Positions 24,934-34,119 of a stretch of DNA of 64,000 nt are shown in pieces. Origin of the DNA: Pseudorhodoferax sp. Leaf267 (GTDB taxonomy: Bacteria; Pseudomonadota; Gammaproteobacteria; Burkholderiales; Burkholderiaceae_C). Every line of letters begins with the position of its first letter. The stretch's first letter is position 1. The notes beneath the pieces are model-generated. The model had not been told where the DNA came from, searched no databases, and was given only the letters and a program-made list of their open reading frames with translations. The translations under genes were made by a program, and so were the position numbers. The DNA is taken from assembly GCF_001422405.1 (NCBI RefSeq), contig NZ_LMMV01000026.1:128166-192165 (forward strand). The letters are read 5' to 3'.

Positions 24934-27900
24934 TCAGCTCGTCGAGGGCGGCAGCGTGAACACCATGTTCGCCGCGCCGCGGAAGGTGTCGCCCTTGGGC
25001 ACCAGGAAGAACAGCCGCGTGGTATCGCCGAACACGGTTGCCGCATTGCCGCTGGCTGCGGCGCGCCCGCCGACGACGGCGCCGTAGTCGCCCTGCGCGG
25101 CCGTGAAGCTGTTGCCGGTGACGCTGACCAGCAGGCCCGCGCACATGCTCTGGATGCCCGTGAAGGTGTTGCCGTGCAGCAGCACGGTCTGGAACACGTC
25201 CCGCACCTGGCCCTGCATGAGCAGCCCCATCGTCTCCTTGCCGATGCGCAGCCGCGGCACCTGGTTCTGGCTGAACACGAACCGGCCGCGGCCCGCGCCC
25301 GGGTCGACCTGGAAGCCGCCGCCCAGCAGCCGGTCGACCACCGGGCCGATGCCGTTGTCACTGGGCTCGCCGTACAGCGCCACGTCGCCGCCGAAGCGGT
25401 TGCCCACCAGCTCGCACAGGCCGCTGATGCCCTGCAGCAGCAGCGACGCGGCCTCGGCCGCCGCGATCTCGCAGCCGGCCATGCGCAGGTCGCCCGCGCC
25501 CTCCACGCGCAACCACATGCCGCCACGCTCACCGCGCCCGGCGATCTGCAGGTTGGCCAGCCGCACGTCGGTGTTGGCCGGCAGCTGCAGCGTGGCCTCG
25601 GGGCCCATGCGCAGTGCCAGGTCGCGCAGCTCCAGCGCGGCGAAGCCGCCCAGCACGATGGGCCCCGTCACCGTGACGACGGCCGTCGGCCCGCAGCCGT
25701 GCAGCGACAGCCGCATGCCGCGCTGGCTGGCGAGCTGCAGGCCCTCCAGCGTGTGCGTGCCCGGCAGGAAGCAGATGCACAGTGCGGGCCGGTCGGCCAG
25801 CAGCTTGGCCAGCAGCTCGGTGCTGAGCACCGGGAAATCGCCGCCTTCGCCGATGGTGATCTCGCAGCCGCGCTGTCCGCCGCCGCCCGTGGCCGGCGTG
25901 AAGGCCTTGGCCGCAAACACCACCACCTGCTCGGCGATCGGGTCGCCGCCGCTGGTCAGCAGTTGCGCGCGCACGCGCTGCGCGGCCACCGTGCCCAGGC
26001 GCCAGGCGCATTCCGCCAGGCCCTGCGCGTTGCAGGCCACCACCACGCTGTTGGCGGCCGGGCTGCCGACCTGGCCGCCACCGGCCTCTACCGTGAAGCG
26101 AACGCGCGCGCCCGCCACGGGCAGCGCACCGCGCGCCACGCGCACGCGCAGCGGCTCGGCCAGGGTGCCACCGGGCGTGGTGTCCTGGCCGTCGCCGCCC
26201 ACGTAGAGCAGCTGCGTCATCTGCGTGAGCGGCGGGAAGATGTCGCGGCAGTCGCTGGTGACGCTGACCAAGCCGCCGGCATCGACCTCCACCAACCCCA
26301 GCCGGCACCAGCCATCGACGATGCCGGCGGCTTCGCGCGCCACGGGCTCGCCGTCTGCGTCGCGCGGCCATTCCACGTCGGCGCTGACGGTGCGCGCCGG
26401 GATCTGCCAGTAGTCGCCGGCCCGGTAGCTGCCGCCGGCCTCGAAGCGCACCTGCACGCCGTCCTCCAGCGTGGTCCACACGCCCTCGACGATGGGCAGC
26501 GCGTTCTCGCCGGCCACGGCGGGGCGGTGGTCCCAGCGGCGCAGCACGGGGTGGCGCGCGGCGTCCTGTCCCAGCGTGCCGGGGGGCACGCCGGCCAGCA
26601 CCAGTTCCAGCGCGTCGTCGCCGTCGTTCAGGTACTCGAACAGCTGGCCGGCGCGGCCCTGCAGCTCGGCGTCGTCGTCCACCAGCTCCACGCGGTCGTG
26701 CAGTGCCAGGTCCAGGTTCGCATCGCGCCCGCGCGCGGCCACACGCACCACGGTGCGCGAGGTGGCGGTGTCGATGCGCACCTCCTGCACGGCATAGGCC
26801 ACTGAGCCGTTCTCGCGCGACCACTTGAAGCTGGGCGTGGCGCCGCCGCTGTGGATCTCCACGCGGTAGAGCTGGTTCTCCAGCCGCCGGTAGCCGGCGC
26901 TGGCGGCGATGTCGCACAGGCCAGTGGTGGCCAGCTGCGGCTCCGAGCGCGCGGCCAGGCGCGGGCGCGGCGCCCTGGTCAGCGCGTCCCAGGGGTCGAT
27001 GGCCGAGCCGCAGTGCCACGGCGCCTCGCCCTCGCCCGGCGCCGGCAGCGCGAGCGCACGCACCTGCGCGATCTGGCGCGCGCGCGTGGCCGTGTCCGGG
27101 CCGCCCAGCGCCTGCTCGCGGATGGCGGGCGCCTCCAGCGCGCTGATGTGGCGCTGCCAGGCGCGCAGGTAGACCAGGTGCGTGCCGGCCGGCAGGCGCT
27201 CGGGCACGCCGCCGTCGGGCTGGTTGGCCAGCGAGGCCGGTGCGTCCAGTTCGCACAGCTGGCCCTGCACGTAGTAGCGGCCCGGTTGCACCAGCAGGCT
27301 GGTGGAAGGCAGCGCCACGCTCTGCGCGGCCGTGGGCGCCGCGTTGGTCAGGCGCCAGACCGGGCCCTCGCCGCCCACGGCCCAGGCCGGCTCGGTGCCC
27401 GTGACCGACAGGTTGGCCAGGTCCTGGCCGGTGCCGGTGCTGAACACGGCCCAGCTCGCGCCGCCATCGGCGCTGTGGAGCACGGTGCCGCCGTCGCCCA
27501 CGGCCCAGCCCTCGTTCGCGTCGCGAAAGCGCACGGCACGCAGCGTGGCGCCCGTGCCCGTCGCCACCGTGGCCCAGGTCGCGCCGCCGTCGGTGCTGCG
27601 CAGCGCGGTGCCGGTGTCGCCCACGGCCCAGGCGCTGCTGCCGAGCAGGGCCACGCTGCGCAGGTGTGCGGTGCTGCCGCTGTCCACGGCGGTCCAGCTC
27701 TGGCCGCCGTCGGCGCTCTGCACGATGGCGCCGCCAGGGCCGACGGCCAGGCCGCGCAGCGCATCGGCGAACACCACGCCGTGCAGGCGCGCCACGCCGC
27801 TGGTGTGCGCGGCCCAGGTTGCGCCGGCGTCGGTGGTGGCCAGCACCAGGCCGCCGTCACCCACGGCCCAGGCGCGGTTCGCGTCCAGCACGTGCACGCC

Positions 27901-28359
27901 GCGCAGGTGGGCCAGGTGGCCGGTGCTCTGCGCCGTCCAGCCCGCGCCGCCGTTGTTGGTGCGCAGCACGGTGCCGCCGTCGCCCACGGCCCAGCCCACG
28001 TTGCCCACGCGGCCCAGCGCGCGCAGGTGGCGCGTGCTGCCGGTGGGCGCCAGCGTCCACGCCGTGCCGTTGTTGGCCGTGCGCAGCAGCACGCCGTCCT
28101 CGCCGGCCACCCAGGCATTGGTCGCGTCGAAAGCCTGCACGGCCAGCGCGCGTGTGCCGGCCGTCAGCGCATAGCCCGGGTGCTCGGCCGGCGCGCCGCA
28201 AGGGCCGATCGTGTCCTCGGCCAGCCGCTCGGCTTTGTGGCGCGTGATGTCGCCCTGCTCGTTGAAGTCCGCATCGGTGATCACGCGGCCCTGCTGCATG
28301 CGCACCGCGCTGTAGCGCGCCGCGGGGTCGAAGGTCTCGCGGGAGAGGTCGCCTTTCAT
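24934..28359 (-). CDS. eCIS-associated DUF6519 protein with inserted YCF48-like propeller
   Basis: A 1141-residue particle-associated protein, last gene of the eCIS operon. Residues 1-65 are the DUF6519 N-terminus (KGDLSRETFDPAARYSAVRM, QQGRVITDADFNEQ). Residues ~72-340 hold seven ~40-residue repeats with WAVGDGGT cores, as in YCF48/HCF136 propellers. DUF6519 resumes at ~355 (PGRYYVQGQLCE, REQALGGPDTATRAR). Next come beta-rich regions, an Ig-like domain (RFTVEAGGGQVG) and a C-terminal right-handed beta-helix-like part, also with several Cys. AAGGAAGG precedes the ATG. It is most likely a surface-exposed fibre, adhesin or cargo of the particle; the role is inferred. Confidence 0.82.
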   Translation of the reverse strand: MKGDLSRETFDPAARYSAVRMQQGRVITDADFNEQGDITRHKAERLAEDTIGPCGAPAEHPGYALTAGTRALAVQAFDATNAWVAGEDGVLLRTANNGTAWTLAPTGSTRHLRALGRVGNVGWAVGDGGTVLRTNNGGAGWTAQSTGHLAHLRGVHVLDANRAWAVGDGGLVLATTDAGATWAAHTSGVARLHGVVFADALRGLAVGPGGAIVQSADGGQSWTAVDSGSTAHLRSVALLGSSAWAVGDTGTALRSTDGGATWATVATGTGATLRAVRFRDANEGWAVGDGGTVLHSADGGASWAVFSTGTGQDLANLSVTGTEPAWAVGGEGPVWRLTNAAPTAAQSVALPSTSLLVQPGRYYVQGQLCELDAPASLANQPDGGVPERLPAGTHLVYLRAWQRHISALEAPAIREQALGGPDTATRARQIAQVRALALPAPGEGEAPWHCGSAIDPWDALTRAPRPRLAARSEPQLATTGLCDIAASAGYRRLENQLYRVEIHSGGATPSFKWSRENGSVAYAVQEVRIDTATSRTVVRVAARGRDANLDLALHDRVELVDDDAELQGRAGQLFEYLNDGDDALELVLAGVPPGTLGQDAARHPVLRRWDHRPAVAGENALPIVEGVWTTLEDGVQVRFEAGGSYRAGDYWQIPARTVSADVEWPRDADGEPVAREAAGIVDGWCRLGLVEVDAGGLVSVTSDCRDIFPPLTQMTQLLYVGGDGQDTTPGGTLAEPLRVRVARGALPVAGARVRFTVEAGGGQVGSPAANSVVVACNAQGLAECAWRLGTVAAQRVRAQLLTSGGDPIAEQVVVFAAKAFTPATGGGGQRGCEITIGEGGDFPVLSTELLAKLLADRPALCICFLPGTHTLEGLQLASQRGMRLSLHGCGPTAVVTVTGPIVLGGFAALELRDLALRMGPEATLQLPANTDVRLANLQIAGRGERGGMWLRVEGAGDLRMAGCEIAAAEAASLLLQGISGLCELVGNRFGGDVALYGEPSDNGIGPVVDRLLGGGFQVDPGAGRGRFVFSQNQVPRLRIGKETMGLLMQGQVRDVFQTVLLHGNTFTGIQSMCAGLLVSVTGNSFTAAQGDYGAVVGGRAAASGNAATVFGDTTRLFFLVPKGDTFRGAANMVFTLPPSTS

Positions 28360-28387
28360 GGTCGTCCTTCCTTTCGTTCAGTGGTGA

Positions 28388-30697
28388 TCAATTCACGAGG
28401 AACACGCCGGCCTCCAGGCCCAGGCGCAAATACTCATCGAGCGCGTCGCGCAGGTTGGCCTCGCGCTGCGGCTGTTGCAGGTGCGCGTACACGCCCATCT
28501 CGGCGCCGCTCGCCGCGCCCGTGCGGATCTGCACCGCGCAGCGCTGCTCCAGCTGGCCCAGCGCCGGGTCGCCGTACACGCGCGAGACGAACATGGGCCG
28601 GACCACGGCCTCGACCTCGGCGCGCACGGTGTCTTCCTCGGCGGCGGTGGCCACACTGCCCGCGGCCAGGGCCTGCGCGCGCAGCGCGGCGATGCGCGTC
28701 TCGGTCTCCAGCTGCGGCTGGCAGCGGTAGCGGCGCGGCACCTGCGAGGCGGGCGGCACGTAGCAAAAGCGCACGCAGCCGATTTGCCGGCGTTCGGCCA
28801 GCACAGGCGCGTCGAAGATGCAGTCGCTGGCGTTCAGCGACAGGGCGTGCACCTCGCCGAAGAAGCTGCTGCGCAGCAGGTCCAGCGCGGCGTCGGGCGC
28901 GTCCAGCGCGGGCAGGGTCGCGGCCTCCTGCGCCTGGCCGACCAGGCTGTCGGCCACCGCCACGCCGCGCACCGGGCCGTTCACGGCGATGGGCGCGCAG
29001 ATGCTCTGCAGAACGCGCAGCGCGAGACGGGTGTTGCCGCCCGCCTGCACGGTCAGCGCGCCCGTGCCGCTGGCGGCCGGCAGCAGCGTGCAGTGCGCCA
29101 GCTCCAGCTGGCCCAGGTTGCCGTCCAGCACGTCGAGCGCGCCTTCGAGCAGCAGGCCGTGCAGGAACAGCGCGCCCGCGTTCGGCGCATCGTCGTCGGC
29201 CGTGCCCACCACTTCCAGGCTGCCGGCCCAGTGCGCGCGCACCTGCCGCGCCTCGACGCGGCCCGGCACGCGTTCGACGGAGCCCGGCGGCGCGCCCGGG
29301 ATGGGCAGCAGCGGCCATTGGCCGGCCACGACGAGCAGGCTGGACGCCTCGGCCACCTCGATGCGCAGCGGCGTGGCGGTGTCGATGTCCGACAGGCTGT
29401 CCATCACCACGATCACGCCCGTGCGGCCGGCAGGCTCTGCGTTCCAGGCGGAGGCGGCCGCGCGCAGCGTGGGGAACAGCGTCACGCCGTCGGTGGGCAG
29501 CAGATGCGTGACGCCGACCTGCCAGACGCCGGGGTCGAAGAAGCCGCCGATGTCCTCGTCCACCGCCGTGCCGCTGGCGATGCCGCGGCTGGCCGCGCGC
29601 AGCGCATCGCCGCGGTCGTAGGGGCCGCCGCCGATGTCGGCCACGCTGCCATGCGCCGCGTGCAGCCACACGCGCTCGACTTGCAGCGCGGCCGGGAAGC
29701 CGATGCGCCCGCGCGCCAGGTCCAGCGCCAGCACGCGCGGTGTGGGCAGGGCCAGCTCCACGGTGTCGGGGATGTCGCAGATGCAGATGTCCTCGCGCGG
29801 CACCTCCACGGGCACCGTCTCGCCGGTGAGCTGCACGAAGCAGCGCAGCACCGGGTCGGCCTCGGTCATGAAGCGCGGCGCGGGCTCGGCGATGCCCAGC
29901 CGCGCGCGCTCTAGCTCGGCATGCAGGGCCAGGCGGCGCAGCGGCGCAGGCACGTGCTCCTCGCGCGCGGCCTGTGTGGGGGCGGTGAGCGTGCGTGGGC
30001 GGTTGAACACGGGCGCATCGACGCCGGCCGGGTGCATGGCCCAGTAGCCTGGCTGCGGGCGCGCGCTGATGAAGTCGGCCGCCAGGTCGGCCGGGTTGCC
30101 GCTGCCCAGCGGCTGTGCGCGCAGGCGCCACAGGTAGATGCCGACGTGGGGAATGTTGAAGCGGCCGCCGCGCGTGGCGGCGCGCCGCACTTCCAGCGTG
30201 TGGGCGAAGGGGTCGAAGGCGCCGGCCGAAGCCTGGGCCAGCTCGGCCAGGGCCGCGTCGCGCACCGAGGCCGTGGCGGTCGGGCGCGCGCGCACGTGGT
30301 TCATGTGCTGGGTGGTGCCCAGGCGCTGGAAGAACTCCACGGCCACGGCCGGCCAGCCGGTCACGTCGCGCGCCAGGCGTTCGAGCACGCGCGCCGTGCC
30401 CTTGCCTGCGCGGTACGCCAGCGCATTGGCCGTGAAGCCGCGCATGCTGACGCCGGCAGACGGCACGGGCCGGATCGGCCGCACGCCCAGCAGATCGCCG
30501 ATGTAGGGCACGGTCCACTCGTCGCAGGTCTCGATGAACCAGTTGTCGTAGAGGCGGGCAGTGTCGGCCTCGACGGCTTCGAGTTCGGACTCGATGACCG
30601 CGAGCAGCGCGCGCAGCGGGGCGCCTTGCTCGGCGTCGCGCAGGCGGTGCAGGGAGGGCAGGAGGTGGTAGAGGCGTTCGGGGGTGAGGAGGCTCAT
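28388..30697 (-). CDS. eCIS tail-protein-I-like protein with long C-terminal extension
   Basis: A 769-residue protein. The N-terminal ~180 residues resemble phage P2 tail protein I / the eCIS Afp13-side adaptor domain: LLPSLHRLRDAEQGAPLRAL, then TVPYIGDLLGVRP and AYRAGKGTARVLERLARDVT. This domain normally docks fibres on the baseplate. The other ~590 residues are beta-rich and not recognised; a conserved pair CICDIP and a C-terminal helical segment near the end stand out. The start ATG has AGGAGA upstream. It is the penultimate operon gene, 28 bases before the DUF6519 gene. Confidence 0.78.
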   Translation of the reverse strand: MSLLTPERLYHLLPSLHRLRDAEQGAPLRALLAVIESELEAVEADTARLYDNWFIETCDEWTVPYIGDLLGVRPIRPVPSAGVSMRGFTANALAYRAGKGTARVLERLARDVTGWPAVAVEFFQRLGTTQHMNHVRARPTATASVRDAALAELAQASAGAFDPFAHTLEVRRAATRGGRFNIPHVGIYLWRLRAQPLGSGNPADLAADFISARPQPGYWAMHPAGVDAPVFNRPRTLTAPTQAAREEHVPAPLRRLALHAELERARLGIAEPAPRFMTEADPVLRCFVQLTGETVPVEVPREDICICDIPDTVELALPTPRVLALDLARGRIGFPAALQVERVWLHAAHGSVADIGGGPYDRGDALRAASRGIASGTAVDEDIGGFFDPGVWQVGVTHLLPTDGVTLFPTLRAAASAWNAEPAGRTGVIVVMDSLSDIDTATPLRIEVAEASSLLVVAGQWPLLPIPGAPPGSVERVPGRVEARQVRAHWAGSLEVVGTADDDAPNAGALFLHGLLLEGALDVLDGNLGQLELAHCTLLPAASGTGALTVQAGGNTRLALRVLQSICAPIAVNGPVRGVAVADSLVGQAQEAATLPALDAPDAALDLLRSSFFGEVHALSLNASDCIFDAPVLAERRQIGCVRFCYVPPASQVPRRYRCQPQLETETRIAALRAQALAAGSVATAAEEDTVRAEVEAVVRPMFVSRVYGDPALGQLEQRCAVQIRTGAASGAEMGVYAHLQQPQREANLRDALDEYLRLGLEAGVFLVN

Positions 30698-31013
30698 GGG
30701 GTGTCTCCTGGAACGGTGGCGGGGGCTGCGCGGGGTTGGGAATGGGCATGGACGGGCCATCGCCGCGCTCGGCATGGGGAGCCCTCACCCCTGCCCTCTC
30801 CCAGGGGGAGAGGGAGTGAAAAGCGCGGCCTGGCTCCCTCGCCCCTCTGGGGAGAGGGTTGGGGTGAGGGGCTCGGGCCTGTGCATGGGCCGCGGTTCAT
30901 CGATCGCCGCTCGCCCTCACCCCTGCCCTCTCCCAGAGGGAGAGGGAGCAAGACACGTCCCTCACCCCTGCCCTCTCCCGAAAGGAGAGGGAGAAAGTCC
31001 AGCGCGTGCTTGT
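30698..31013. repeat. intergenic palindromic repeat cluster (REP-like), 4 units
   Basis: No gene lies in this 316-base gap. It holds four copies of one palindromic unit (CCCTCACCCC, then CCCTCTCCC, a short loop, GGGAGAGGG): at about 30782-30815, 30834-30872 (opposite orientation), 30913-30947 and 30959-30990. Each can form a GC-rich hairpin. The same unit recurs in the spacers around 34.05, 36.64, 37.4, 39.68 and 44.8 kb. Confidence 0.8.
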
Positions 31014-33977
31014 TCATAGCGTGGCCTCCACCAAATCCAGCGCCGCCGGGTTCACAAGCAACCACTCCGCCGGCAACATGCTGCGGCCCGCCACATTCCA
31101 CCGCCCACCGAACGCCGGCACGGCCTGCGCCGCAGCAGCCGCCGCAGCCCCCTCGCCAAAGGGCTGCAACACCTCCAGATCCACCGCGACCACGCCCGGC
31201 ACCTGGTGCAGCAGCGCCAGCAGCTCCGCCGCCGTCACCGACTGCCCCAGGTCGCGCGCCTCGAAGCCGAAGGCCTGCTGCACGCGAGCCGAGGCCGCCG
31301 CCAGCACGTCGGCGGCGATGTAACGCCCCTCCACCTGCACCCGCGCCACGCAGCGGAAGTAGCGCAGCACGGATGCCTTCACCACGAACGGCTGCGACGG
31401 GTCGCTCAGGTCCGCGATCGCCTGGCGCAGGTTGGCCAGCACCTCGTCGCCCGGCGCACCGCCGGTCGCGCCGGCCACCGACAGCAGCACGCGCGAGGCG
31501 CCATCGACCCAGGCCAGGTCGGCGCGCGCCTTGCCGATGCCGGGGAAGGCGCGCGCGAAGTCCTGGTAGTCGGGCAGCGAGACCACGCGCTCGAAGGCCA
31601 GAAGGGTCAGCGGCGCGTTGCGCCGCGCGTCGGCCAGCTTCTCGGGGCCCTGCGCGCCGCTGGCCGGCAGCACGTTGTCCACGCCGCGCAAGCCCAGCGG
31701 CATGGCGCGCAGCATGGTCAGCGTGTGGGCCGCCACCTCGCCGTCCGGGCCGATGCCGCTGCGGTAGCGCGCAGACACGTTCATCGTGCCGCTGGGCAGG
31801 CGCGCGCCCTGGCGGCCGTCGCCGAACAGCGCGTGCATGCGCGCGTCGTCGTCGATACGCGTGGCGTAAGCGTGCCGGTCGGGCGCAGCGCCGTGGAGCG
31901 AAGGCAGCTCGTCCCACAGCAGGCCGTTCACGCGCAGCTCCAGCGTGCTGGCCACGCCGCTGGCCGTGGCGGCCGACACATGGGTGGAGGGCGGCTTCTT
32001 GAGCACGAAGCGCTGGTGCTGCAGCGTCGCGTCACCGTTGCCCAGCACCTCGCGCACGCTCTCGCCGTGCGTGGCGTGGACCACGTTGGCGTGGATCTTC
32101 AGGCTCTCGCGCCGGTAGCCGTGCGACAGCGGCGCGCGCAGCACGAGCACGCTGCGCCCGCCGATGTGCAGCACCTCGTCGAGCACGGCGATCTCGGCCG
32201 CGTCCACGCCGGGCAGGTCGGCACGCTGGCCGGCGAAGGCCAGGCGCTGGCCGGCCACCAGGCCCAGCACCATGGCGGCCAGCTCGATGCGCGTGCTGCC
32301 GGCCGCGACGGGCGCCTCGATCGGCAGCTCGGCCAGAGGCTGGCGCCGGCTCGCCACATAGGCCGTGCTGTCGCGGAAGCGGAAGACTTCGGCCGGCGTG
32401 CCGCTCAAGGGCAGGCCGTTGCTGCCGGCCAGGCGCAGCGCCATCGCGCGGCCGGATAGGCCGTAGTCGGCGCGGGCGATCTCGCGCGCGTCGAACAGCG
32501 CATAGGTGGTCGCCTCCTCGTTCGGCGCATCGAACACCATCCAGCTGCCGGGCGACAGCCTGGGCACCGGGCGTTCGAGCACGGCATGGCAGCGCAGCCG
32601 GGCGGCGATGTTGGCGTTGCCCTGCGAATCGGTCCAGACCGTGCGCGGGTCGTCCAGCGTGTCGGGGATCGGGCTGGTGACCGGGCCGATGTCGCCCTCG
32701 TCCCAGCCCTGCGGGTAGGCGTTGCCCTTGAGGTTGCTGGTCGGCAGCGAGGCCCACCTGGGCGCGTTGTGGCCGAAGAAGCCCAGCTTCGCGCCGAACG
32801 TGAACGCGCCGGCCTCGGGCGCGACCGGCGTCGCGCCGGGCTGCACCGACGCGGCGATGGCCTGCACGAGCTGCACGGCGCTCCAGCCCTGCATGGAGAT
32901 CATGGCCTGCAGCTCGGTCTCCTGCCAGGTCTGGCTGGCCACCGTGTTGCCGATGGCGCTGGCCGTGAACGGCACGCTCGTGATCTGCGCTTGCGCGAAG
33001 CCGCTGAACGACAGCGTCATGAACGGCACCTGCCAATACAGCAGCGGCGGCGCGGCCGGCGTCACGGGGTCGGGCAGCGGCTCCAGCTCCACGCGCACGC
33101 GGCGCAGCGCGGTCTCTTCCTCCACGGCCACGGCGCGCAGCACCAGGTGCTTGAGCGTGCTGCCGTTCTTGCCGACGAACAGCAGCAGGTCGCCGGCCTG
33201 CACGCCCGTGACCTGGTCGCTGAAGTACACGCGCGCGACGTCGAGTGCGTCGACCGTGGTGTCCACGGCCAGGCCGGGGTCGAGCCGGAACAGGCCGGCA
33301 CTCGCCAGCCCCGCATGCAAGCCGGTGGTGCCGGGCGCGACGCTGCCCTCGGGGTACAGCAGCGACAGGCGCGGCGTGCCGGCCACCTCGACCAGGGCCA
33401 GGTCGGCCGGCCGCGTCTGGCGCGGCACCAGCGCGTTCCACTCGGCGCGCGCGACGAACTCCTCGCTGGTCTCGAACACCTGCGGCAGCTTGCCCTGCGG
33501 CGGCACGCTCTGCACGGGTGAGCCCGCCGCCAGCGTGCAGACGCCGGGCGCGCCGGGTGCGTCCTCCACCGTGAACACCAGGTGCACGCTGGCCGCCACG
33601 CCGGGCCGCAGCTCGTAGCCCACGGCGCGCGCCAGTTCCAGGATGGAGCGGCGCTCGGTGGCGGTGCGCAGGAAGCCCTCGTTGGCGATGCGCTCCTGGT
33701 AGAAGGTCAGCACGTCGGCCACGCAGGCCGCGGCGTCGGTGAGTGCGACGGCGGGGTCCTGCGGGTCGCGCGTGAGCAGCGCGGCGAGCGGGCGCGGTGC
33801 GGTCGTCGGCGAGCCCGGCGCGCGCCACAGCGGCAGGCTGGACAGCATGCGCTGGTAAAAGCCGGGGTGGGTGTCGATGCGCCAGGCGAGGGTGTCGAGG
33901 CCGGCGTCGTTGTGGATGACGTCGGGCGCGGCGAGGGGTTCGCAGCAGTGGCAGCCGTCGAGGGGGGTGTCGCTCAT
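31014..33977 (-). CDS. putative baseplate assembly protein, baseplate J-like (Afp12/Pvc12 type)
   Basis: A 987-residue eCIS baseplate wedge protein of the gp6/baseplate J class (a large putative baseplate assembly protein). Visible: N-terminal LTRDPQDPAVALTDAAACVA, ADVLTFYQERIANEGFLRTA typical of this class, and the C-terminal half with VSLPDYQDFARAFPGIGKAR, the conserved J-domain region. An N-terminal CHCC motif precedes the domain. The C-terminus (PGVVAVDLEVLQPF) fits the class. It probably makes a triangular wedge with the Afp11-type protein at 34120-36600. Confidence 0.85.
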   Translation of the reverse strand: MSDTPLDGCHCCEPLAAPDVIHNDAGLDTLAWRIDTHPGFYQRMLSSLPLWRAPGSPTTAPRPLAALLTRDPQDPAVALTDAAACVADVLTFYQERIANEGFLRTATERRSILELARAVGYELRPGVAASVHLVFTVEDAPGAPGVCTLAAGSPVQSVPPQGKLPQVFETSEEFVARAEWNALVPRQTRPADLALVEVAGTPRLSLLYPEGSVAPGTTGLHAGLASAGLFRLDPGLAVDTTVDALDVARVYFSDQVTGVQAGDLLLFVGKNGSTLKHLVLRAVAVEEETALRRVRVELEPLPDPVTPAAPPLLYWQVPFMTLSFSGFAQAQITSVPFTASAIGNTVASQTWQETELQAMISMQGWSAVQLVQAIAASVQPGATPVAPEAGAFTFGAKLGFFGHNAPRWASLPTSNLKGNAYPQGWDEGDIGPVTSPIPDTLDDPRTVWTDSQGNANIAARLRCHAVLERPVPRLSPGSWMVFDAPNEEATTYALFDAREIARADYGLSGRAMALRLAGSNGLPLSGTPAEVFRFRDSTAYVASRRQPLAELPIEAPVAAGSTRIELAAMVLGLVAGQRLAFAGQRADLPGVDAAEIAVLDEVLHIGGRSVLVLRAPLSHGYRRESLKIHANVVHATHGESVREVLGNGDATLQHQRFVLKKPPSTHVSAATASGVASTLELRVNGLLWDELPSLHGAAPDRHAYATRIDDDARMHALFGDGRQGARLPSGTMNVSARYRSGIGPDGEVAAHTLTMLRAMPLGLRGVDNVLPASGAQGPEKLADARRNAPLTLLAFERVVSLPDYQDFARAFPGIGKARADLAWVDGASRVLLSVAGATGGAPGDEVLANLRQAIADLSDPSQPFVVKASVLRYFRCVARVQVEGRYIAADVLAAASARVQQAFGFEARDLGQSVTAAELLALLHQVPGVVAVDLEVLQPFGEGAAAAAAAQAVPAFGGRWNVAGRSMLPAEWLLVNPAALDLVEATL

Positions 33978-34006
33978 GGTGTGTCTCCAACGGGGCCGGG
34001 CGGGCC

Positions 34007-34095
34007 CTCACCCCAACCCTCTCCCAGGGGGAGAGGGAGCGAAGAGCGCGGCCTGGCTCCCTCGCCCCCCTGGGGAGAGGGTTGGGGTGAGGGGC
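34007..34095. repeat. palindromic REP-like repeat, two inverted units
   Basis: Two copies of the eCIS-spacer palindrome, facing each other, separated by about 18 bases, fill most of the 142-base gap between the two baseplate genes. The unit is the same as at 30782-30990. Hairpin potential is high; no gene. Confidence 0.8.
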
Positions 34096-34119
34096 GGCAG
34101 CCTTGATCGTTGACGTGGC

